Shown here: piece after piece, positions 5,861-10,367 of the stretch
How positions within the stretch are numbered: the stretch's first letter is position 1
How the letters are laid out: each line of letters opens with the position of its first letter
From: Candidatus Alkanophagales archaeon
GTDB taxonomy: Archaea; Halobacteriota; Syntropharchaeia; Alkanophagales; B39-G2
NCBI GenBank assembly: GCA_003661185.1
Contig: QMVQ01000040.1
Location: 1-10,367 of the forward strand
Reading direction: 5' to 3'
Length of the DNA stretch: 10,367 nucleotides
Position numbers and translations under genes: made by a program
Notes under the pieces: generated by a model
The model's input: only the letters and a program-made list of their open reading frames with translations
Told to the model about the DNA's origin: nothing
The model's database searches: none

Positions 5861-7747
5861 CTAAGCGGGTATTTGTATTCTTATTCTTGGGAAATACATG
5901 CTCGACGGCGTCAGCGGCATCGTTGGTTTCTCATTCCAGTCCGCCGCCCGCCGCTCTCGCATCGCCTCGAACACCCTTTCTTTAAGTGTCTCCACCCCCA
6001 CCTCGGACAACGACGGCAACTCTATCTCGAAAATCTTGCCTACTATCTTCGCCGCCCGTTCCACGTTTCTCTCAAATAACCTTCGCAGGACGAAAGGCTC
6101 GACGCTCTCAAGGGCGTCCTTCAAGTAATTTCGGTGCGTCTCAATTTCCTCGTCGCCTGCGGTCTCAAAGAGCCTCTTCAGAAGTCCGTAGTAAGGGATT
6201 ATGATGATACCGTACTTCGGATCGCTGATGACTCCGATGTCGTTCGTGACGTTGAAAACTTGAGGTAGTCGCACCCGCCGCACGCCCGGCTTCTCACCGT
6301 AACGCTCCTCGTAGAGCGTTGCCGGCGTCCTTCCTGACGGCAATGGCTTCTCAAACATGTGCCACCGCACGAAGCGGTTCAACTCACGCTCACATTGCCG
6401 CCGGCTTGTGAAGAGCGCCTCCGCACCCCCAAAAAACTCCACAAAACGTTTGTGCACCTCTCCTTGAGCTTCAGTTGCCTCTCTCAAAAGTTCTCCGCTT
6501 TTCATCCTCTCTGCAGTTTCCCTCAGTCTCTCGCTTGCCTCTCTCGTGTGGACAACCGCCCCGCTCACTACGTAGAAGTCGCCCCACGGCACGAGCTTTC
6601 CCTGAAACGTCTGCTGCTGCTCTATGCCCTCAGGGTCCGCAATCACCAAATACTCCTTGTCCGAAACCAACTCTCTCACGACGAGCTTAAAGGCGTCAGC
6701 ATCCAGCTCTACAACCTCAAAAACGCCACTCACGCTATTCTGCAGGTTTTTAAGCTTTTCTCTCATTGCCTCGTCAAGCCCGTGAATCTTGGCATATAGC
6801 ATCGCCGGCGTCTCGCCATTAGGCAAGCGTCTCTCAAATGCGAACCAATCCACGAATCCCATAAGCTCATGCGCATCCAAACTCTGCTGCCCCGTCACCG
6901 TCTTGTATTCGGAAAACGCCCTTTTGAACTCCGCTTCAAGACTTCCCTTCGTCACAGATTCTCTGACCTTAGCCATGATGTCCATTGAAGCTTTGAACTC
7001 CTTTATACGGCGTGCATCTTCACCTTCGAGCCGCATGAGCTTCTCCACTCTGTTCATACAACTTCTCACGTGCCTGTAAATGTGTTCTGGTACACCTTGC
7101 GAGATGCTCCGCTCGTAAGCCCGCAACGCCTCCTCGTATTTCCCCAAATCCTCCAAAAGAGACGCATAGTCATACCAGAAAACAGGCTCCTCCCGGCTCT
7201 CCAAGAGACGTTTATACTCGTTTTCGGCATCCTCGAACCTGCCCTTTTTGACATAAAAATCAATGAGTGCCCGACGCACGCTTGTCTCCGACGGCTCCTC
7301 ATCAAGCATCTTCCTTAAAACGCGCTCCGCCATTTCCCCCCTCGCAAAAAACCGACTCTTCACCTCCTCAGGCGCCTCTGTCAAAAACAGCAATAGCGTC
7401 TCCCTCAAGCCGGCGACGGCAGCGGGCGTCTCCGAGAACAACGCCCTGCACAATGGCTCATATTCAGCAAGCAGCACGACGTCCCAGAAGTTCACAGCAT
7501 GCTCCTGCATCTCTGCTTGTGTCCTTGCTATCGCAATCTCGTCAACATTCAAACCGTCTTCAGCATCGAACATCTCCAGCCCATGCTCCCTCAAAAATTT
7601 CTGGAGCTTGCGTCTCGCCACGTCTTGCTGCATGCGGCTGAGCCCGCCATGCCTGCTCGCCGCCCTTGCATATTCAAAATAAAGCGTCCATGCATCCAAT
7701 ATTTCTTCGTTCTCCTCTCCCAAGAACTTTTTTACTAAATCTTTCAT
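5861..7747 (-). CDS. TPR protein with duplicated W-F-LP-G-TP-LY module, SEC-C-protein-like
   Basis: A 628-residue soluble protein without signal or membrane segment. Residues 1-150 are helical and of unknown type. Two TPR units follow (about 156-189 and 190-223, e.g. GRFEDAENEYKRLL and GKYEEALRAYERSI). A module begins with FVDWFAFERRLPNGETPAML (298-317) and continues with SVSGVFEVVELDADAFKLVV, a beta-rich part resembling a fold that recurs beside TPR and SEC-C motifs in bacterial proteins. A second copy starts FVRWHMFEKPLPSGRTPATL (459-478) and has a diverged beta part (VFNVTNDIGVISDPKYGIII). The zinc-binding SEC-C tail itself is absent. It starts 9 nt after serS, with GAGGCGGG upstream, so it is co-transcribed and likely co-translated with serS and pcc1. 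Its function is unknown; a scaffold or protein-binding role is an inference from the TPRs. Confidence 0.8.
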   Translation of the reverse strand: MKDLVKKFLGEENEEILDAWTLYFEYARAASRHGGLSRMQQDVARRKLQKFLREHGLEMFDAEDGLNVDEIAIARTQAEMQEHAVNFWDVVLLAEYEPLCRALFSETPAAVAGLRETLLLFLTEAPEEVKSRFFARGEMAERVLRKMLDEEPSETSVRRALIDFYVKKGRFEDAENEYKRLLESREEPVFWYDYASLLEDLGKYEEALRAYERSISQGVPEHIYRHVRSCMNRVEKLMRLEGEDARRIKEFKASMDIMAKVRESVTKGSLEAEFKRAFSEYKTVTGQQSLDAHELMGFVDWFAFERRLPNGETPAMLYAKIHGLDEAMREKLKNLQNSVSGVFEVVELDADAFKLVVRELVSDKEYLVIADPEGIEQQQTFQGKLVPWGDFYVVSGAVVHTREASERLRETAERMKSGELLREATEAQGEVHKRFVEFFGGAEALFTSRRQCERELNRFVRWHMFEKPLPSGRTPATLYEERYGEKPGVRRVRLPQVFNVTNDIGVISDPKYGIIIIPYYGLLKRLFETAGDEEIETHRNYLKDALESVEPFVLRRLFERNVERAAKIVGKIFEIELPSLSEVGVETLKERVFEAMRERRAADWNEKPTMPLTPSSMYFPRIRIQIPA

Positions 7748-7756
7748 GCTCCCGCC

Positions 7757-9277
7757 TCATACGAATTTAAAGACCTCCGGAAGCTCGCCAATACGCTCTC
7801 TGAAGCTTTCCGGCCATTTTTCGACGTCAAAACCCTTTTGTGCGAGAAAGACCGCAGTCCATCTCTCCAAGCCAATGCCGGAGCAGCCTGACCAGAGTTC
7901 CTTGCCGCTTTGCAGTTTCACGTTGAAGCCCTTCGGGTATTTGTCACCGTTGATGCTGAGGTTCTGGAACTCCAGCCACTTCCCGTTGTAGGGGAGAAGT
8001 GCCTCGAAATCGATGGTGCCGACCTCCTTCTTCTCAGCGAGTCCAAGCCGCCCCTCCTGCGCCATGAACCACGGCGTAACCCAAGCTTTACGCCACCGCA
8101 GCTCAAAAATCTCCTCGAAAATGAAAGTATAGCGTTTCTCAAGCTTTTTGGCGTGCTCGACAACCTGCTCTTTCGTGCCGAGCCACACGAGCTCAATGCG
8201 ATGGAATTCGTCAACACGCTCTATCCCGTGAATCCCGCCGCTCTCGTAGCGGTGCGACGTGCCTGAGCGGTCAAAAACGCATATTGGAAGCGATGCGTCG
8301 CTCAGAATCCTGCCCTGTAAGAAGACCCAGAATGGCGGGCATTGCGCATAGCAGAGCCCCCCGATGTTCTCGATGCGCTCCATAATCATGTGTGTCGGCA
8401 CCTCGCCCGTGATTTTGAAGTAGTCCATGATGTCTTCCCAAAATTTCGGGTCTCTGGTCTTCGGCGTGCAGACGTAATAAATCTCAGGATACACCGCCCG
8501 TGCATGTCCGGAACGTTTCCAGACCTCCCATGGCACGAGCTTCGGGAAAATCATCTCTACGTAGCCCAAAGGCTTCAAAATCACCTCATCAATGATTTTC
8601 TCGAAAGTTCTAAAGATTTTTGTCACCTGTGGTCCGTAAATCCACTGACCGCGGGCAGCGCCGTGCCGGATCCAGCCACGCTCTTGCATCTCCTGCGTTG
8701 GGTCCTTGTCGAAGAACGTCGGGCGTTCCGGGCTCTCCCAGAGAAGTTCCCAGTGCTCCTCTTTCCCTCGCCACTCCAACCGCTCCCGCTTCTCCTCCAG
8801 TAGCCTTAAAATCCGGTCGGGCAGTCGGTTCCTGAGATCAGCTTCGTCCTCCAGCCGCACCTTAAGCGTTATCTTCCCGTCGTCAAGCCTCATCTTCTCC
8901 ACGAGAATTTCAGGCATCCTCGGCGCTTCCGGCAAATCCCAGTCCGCTATTATCTCGAAATTCTCAACCTCAAGTCCTCTTATCCCTATCTTCAGGCTTC
9001 CAAGCCGCCCTGCAAGCGCATTCTTCAGCCGTAGAGCTGCGTCGTGCGCCCTGACGTATCTGTCAGACTTTATTTTAAAACGAAGTTCCTTGCCGCTCAC
9101 TTCCCAGCTCTCGATCTCCGCTCCATGTTCTCTTTTGTCGAGGCTCCGTGGCACGCCACGTTTCAACAAATCCTCGTTCGCAAACTTTATGAACTCCGAA
9201 ATTACCTTAACAGCTTCCTCCGTAAGCTCCGCACTACACTTCAAAACCCCTTTGAAGTGAAACCACACGTCTTTCAT
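7757..9277 (-). CDS. serS: Type-2 (methanogen-type) seryl-tRNA synthetase
   Basis: Charges tRNA(Ser) with serine; its product also feeds selenocysteine synthesis where that exists. The 506 residues and the N-terminal domain (about 1-165) differ from bacterial SerRS, which has a long coiled-coil arm, and match the rare type found in methanogens and relatives. Zinc ligands are visible: Cys313 (YAQCPPFW), Glu362 (HRIELVWLG) and Cys465 (SGCSGIGLERW). The 49-residue gap between the first two equals that of the Methanosarcina barkeri enzyme (Cys306/Glu355) as I recall it. Class II motif 2 is SHRYESGGIHGIERVDEFHR, and motif 3 is GIGLERW with Arg472. The ATG at 9277 overlaps the pcc1 stop in ATGA, with GGAGAAAGG just upstream, so translation is probably coupled. 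The TPR gene follows 9 nt downstream. Confidence 0.96.
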   Translation of the reverse strand: MKDVWFHFKGVLKCSAELTEEAVKVISEFIKFANEDLLKRGVPRSLDKREHGAEIESWEVSGKELRFKIKSDRYVRAHDAALRLKNALAGRLGSLKIGIRGLEVENFEIIADWDLPEAPRMPEILVEKMRLDDGKITLKVRLEDEADLRNRLPDRILRLLEEKRERLEWRGKEEHWELLWESPERPTFFDKDPTQEMQERGWIRHGAARGQWIYGPQVTKIFRTFEKIIDEVILKPLGYVEMIFPKLVPWEVWKRSGHARAVYPEIYYVCTPKTRDPKFWEDIMDYFKITGEVPTHMIMERIENIGGLCYAQCPPFWVFLQGRILSDASLPICVFDRSGTSHRYESGGIHGIERVDEFHRIELVWLGTKEQVVEHAKKLEKRYTFIFEEIFELRWRKAWVTPWFMAQEGRLGLAEKKEVGTIDFEALLPYNGKWLEFQNLSINGDKYPKGFNVKLQSGKELWSGCSGIGLERWTAVFLAQKGFDVEKWPESFRERIGELPEVFKFV

Positions 9278-9510
9278 CGCCCTTTCTCCAACGCCTTTAA
9301 AACTGCGCCGACGTCCTTCACGACTTTTGCATTCATTAGATAGTCATCAACGCTTAATATAAGCGAGCCTACTTTCTCAGCTACGAAATAAGTGACGACG
9401 ACACCGCCCTCGATGGCAGTCCGCATGCCCTCCATGTTGTCAGGGCTCAACACCGCTGCCAGCGTCCGAGGGTCGTCCTCCGCAAGCACGACTTTCGCCT
9501 TTATTTTCAC
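9274..9510 (-). CDS. pcc1: KEOPS complex subunit Pcc1
   Basis: A 78-residue protein matching the archaeal Pcc1/CTAG family. Pcc1 is the small dimerising subunit of KEOPS (Kae1, Bud32, Cgi121, Pcc1), which makes N6-threonylcarbamoyladenosine at position 37 of tRNAs reading ANN codons. Evidence is the N-terminal strand KIKAKVVLAEDD, the LSPDNMEG signature, a central VVVTYFVAEKVGSLILSVDDYL segment, and the C-terminal helix NAKVVKDVGAVLKALEKG. SxxDDYLxN is the most diagnostic piece. The start is GTG at 9510. A TATA-like word (9540-9531) about 26 nt away would make the message leaderless. It overlaps serS by 4 nt and is probably the first gene of the pcc1-serS-TPR operon. The adjacent serS serves tRNA(Ser), one isoacceptor of which (GCU) is an expected t6A substrate. 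Confidence 0.88.
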   Translation of the reverse strand: MKIKAKVVLAEDDPRTLAAVLSPDNMEGMRTAIEGGVVVTYFVAEKVGSLILSVDDYLMNAKVVKDVGAVLKALEKGR

Positions 9511-9515
9511 AGAGG

Positions 9516-9540
9516 TATTTAAGCGGGATACGCTTAAAAA
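9516..9540. promoter_or_regulatory. Palindromic divergent promoter between pcc1 and the 121-aa gene
   Basis: TTTAAGCG (9518-9525) and CGCTTAAA (9531-9538) form a perfect 8-bp inverted repeat around GGATA. Each arm looks like a TATA box. The right arm read on the minus strand (TTTTTAAGCG, 9540-9531) is spaced for a leaderless start at the pcc1 GTG. An arm read on the plus strand could start the message of the divergent gene near 9546 or 9562. A bound dimeric regulator would control both genes, but symmetric TATA sequence alone could give the same pattern. Confidence 0.5.
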
Positions 9541-9580
9541 TGTAGGTGAACTGCTTTTAACTAAGCAAAATAAACAATGT

Positions 9581-9946
9581 ATGATGAAATTGGAAGATTT
9601 ACCGATAAAGGACGTTCTGGTTTTCAGGTGGGAATTTGCGGAGGCGAAGACGCTTGATGAGGTTGAAAAGCGTTTTAAAGGGTATTATTACATAGTGAGA
9701 CCTCGCAAAGATGTCTTAGTAACGACGACGTTTACGAGTCCCTACGTCATTTGCGCGCTCCTCCAGCGGGACGAGCGTGGCGGGGACTTCCTCGTCATTC
9801 AAACGTTCGCGGGTCGCTACCCCTACGAAAAGGTCTTTGGCGGCGCCTTCTTCTATGCAATGCGGGCGGGCATACGTATAACCGACGCGGAATATCCCGA
9901 GGACCTTCCTAAGCCTTACTTCATGGAGCCTGAGTATAAGCTGTGA
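9581..9946 (+). CDS. Hypothetical 121-aa protein
   Basis: I do not recognise this family. The protein is small, soluble and aromatic-rich, with no signal peptide, membrane segment or cysteine motif. Residues 11-33 look helical (LDEVEKRFKG); from 35 on it alternates likely strands (YYYIVRPR, DVLVTTTFT, DFLVIQTFAG) with a glycine turn FGGAFFYAMRAGIRI (86-100) and an acidic, proline- and tyrosine-rich tail (AEYPEDLPKPYFMEPEYKL). The frame stays open to 9392, but the start is placed at the tandem ATGs at 9581/9584 because the upstream part overlaps pcc1 on the other strand and the promoter palindrome. No Shine-Dalgarno site is present; CTTTTAAC (9554-9561) is at leaderless spacing. It is divergent from pcc1 and may share control with it. 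Confidence 0.7.
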   Translation: MMKLEDLPIKDVLVFRWEFAEAKTLDEVEKRFKGYYYIVRPRKDVLVTTTFTSPYVICALLQRDERGGDFLVIQTFAGRYPYEKVFGGAFFYAMRAGIRITDAEYPEDLPKPYFMEPEYKL

Positions 9947-10206
9947 TGCCCGTTAATTGTCGCCAAGCATCGTGTAACGTGGGTTCTGGGAAACTTTCTT
10001 ATCTTCGTTCGATTCCACTCTTTCCACAGTGACTGCTATTTCAGGGGTGCGACGTGCTCGCTCATCTCAGACCTGCCTCAACGAGGCAAACGGCACATGT
10101 CATGAGTTGCATGAGGGGGTGTCTGCCGTCTTGAGCATGGATTACGGCGACGACTTCGCATGAGTGCCGCAGTATGTATGCTCGTCTCTCATGCAGTGTG
10201 CTATAG
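9947..10206. other. Gene-free region with short inverted repeats
   Basis: No convincing coding sequence is seen on either strand. Visible structure includes a perfect hairpin TGCCTC/GAGGCA with a 3-nt loop (10074-10088), GCCGT/ACGGC (10125-10129 with 10144-10148), and GCATGAG at 10109-10115 and 10158-10164 with its inverse CTCATGC at 10188-10194. I identify no tRNA, no C/D-box motifs and no promoter for the gene fragment that follows. It may be an intergenic scar next to the truncated aIF5B piece. Confidence 0.4.
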
Positions 10207-10367
10207 CTTTTACGTCAGCCCTTTGCGCCTTTGCATGCTTCAACTTCAATAGTCGGTCCGACGGTCGGACGCCAGATAAAAGAGGGAGACATCCTCTACG
10301 TGGACGTGCCTGAAAGCCATATTCAAGAATTAAAAAAATTTGCGGACTACCTGACCGAAGACGAAAA
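10207..10367 (+). pseudogene. C-terminal piece of translation initiation factor aIF5B (infB), 5'-truncated and running off the window
   Basis: The frame opens after a TAG at 10204-10206 and runs to the window end. From about 10243 it reads TSIVGPTVGRQIKEGD, then ILYVDVPESHIQELKKFADYLTEDE, which I recognise as the start of the last segment of archaeal IF5B (the IF-2 orthologue that joins ribosomal subunits). The usual pattern there is SI-GPT-GRQIKEGDxLYVDVPExH followed by a helical tail. A full aIF5B is close to 600 residues. Here everything before this segment is missing; the codons before 10243 show no resemblance, and I found no infB-like sequence in the other forward frames just upstream. 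There is no good start codon or ribosome binding site. It is most likely a broken copy or a rearrangement junction. Confidence 0.6.

Noticed and set aside
6359..6799. 146-codon open frame on the plus strand inside the TPR gene
   Set aside because: It is antisense to the module-containing gene, with no family resemblance and no promoter or ribosome binding site.
8706..9260. 184-codon open frame on the plus strand across serS
   Set aside because: It lies antisense to a clear type-2 SerRS; the peptide is low-complexity serine- and arginine-rich, typical of a shadow frame.
10007..10016. GTTCGATTCC, resembling a tRNA T-loop
   Set aside because: The flanking bases cannot form the 5-bp T stem and no acceptor or anticodon arm is present.
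10256..10270. Perfect palindrome GTCCGAC-G-GTCGGAC
   Set aside because: It lies within the GPTVGR codons of the aIF5B piece and is explained by the codons used; there is no evidence it is an operator.
1..10367. CRISPR arrays, insertion sequences, integrases
   Set aside because: I saw no regularly spaced repeats, transposase or integrase coding sequence, or paired terminal repeats.

Overview
The window looks like archaeal chromosome from a methanogen-lineage euryarchaeote. Methanogens or ANME-type relatives such as Methanophagales are plausible, but the exact lineage is an inference. The evidence is a type-2 (methanogen-type) seryl-tRNA synthetase, a KEOPS Pcc1 subunit, a small stand-alone TRAM protein, a piece of the archaeal/eukaryal-type initiation factor aIF5B, archaeal BRE/TATA promoter elements, and several starts with little or no leader.

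Layout. Positions 1-262 carry no convincing gene but several inverted repeats that could fold. A clear BRE/TATA element precedes ppsA (PEP synthase, 360-2705, +), followed 17 nt later by rnz (tRNase Z, 2723-3661, +). A separate TATA box precedes a DUF3467 protein (3780-4070, +). This converges on a 70-aa TRAM protein (4105-4317, -), with a stem-loop at the junction. Upstream of the TRAM gene is a 125-nt hairpin-rich stretch, and a strong TATA/BRE on the minus strand lies inside the 3' end of the next gene. That gene encodes a membrane-anchored HExxH zinc-metalloprotease-like protein (4443-5675, -). Positions 5676-5860 hold its promoter region, a short relic-like ORF and a perfect 17-bp tandem duplication.

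A tight minus-strand operon follows: pcc1 (9510 to 9274), then serS type 2 (9277 to 7757, 4-nt ATGA overlap), then a 628-aa TPR protein with a repeated W-F-LP-G-TP-LY module (7747 to 5861, 9-nt gap). A 121-aa protein of unknown function (9581-9946, +) is divergent from pcc1. The two share a promoter region built around a perfect 8-bp inverted repeat whose arms are TATA-like. Positions 9947-10206 have no gene. The window ends in what appears to be only the C-terminal piece of aIF5B, in a frame with a stop just upstream and no sign of the rest of the protein.

Shared themes are tRNA maturation and charging (tRNase Z 3'-end processing, KEOPS t6A37 modification, seryl-tRNA synthesis), RNA binding and translation (TRAM, aIF5B piece), and gluconeogenesis (PEP synthase). 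The points most worth a second look are the TRAM leader, the palindromic divergent promoter, the serS-linked TPR protein and the orphan aIF5B end.
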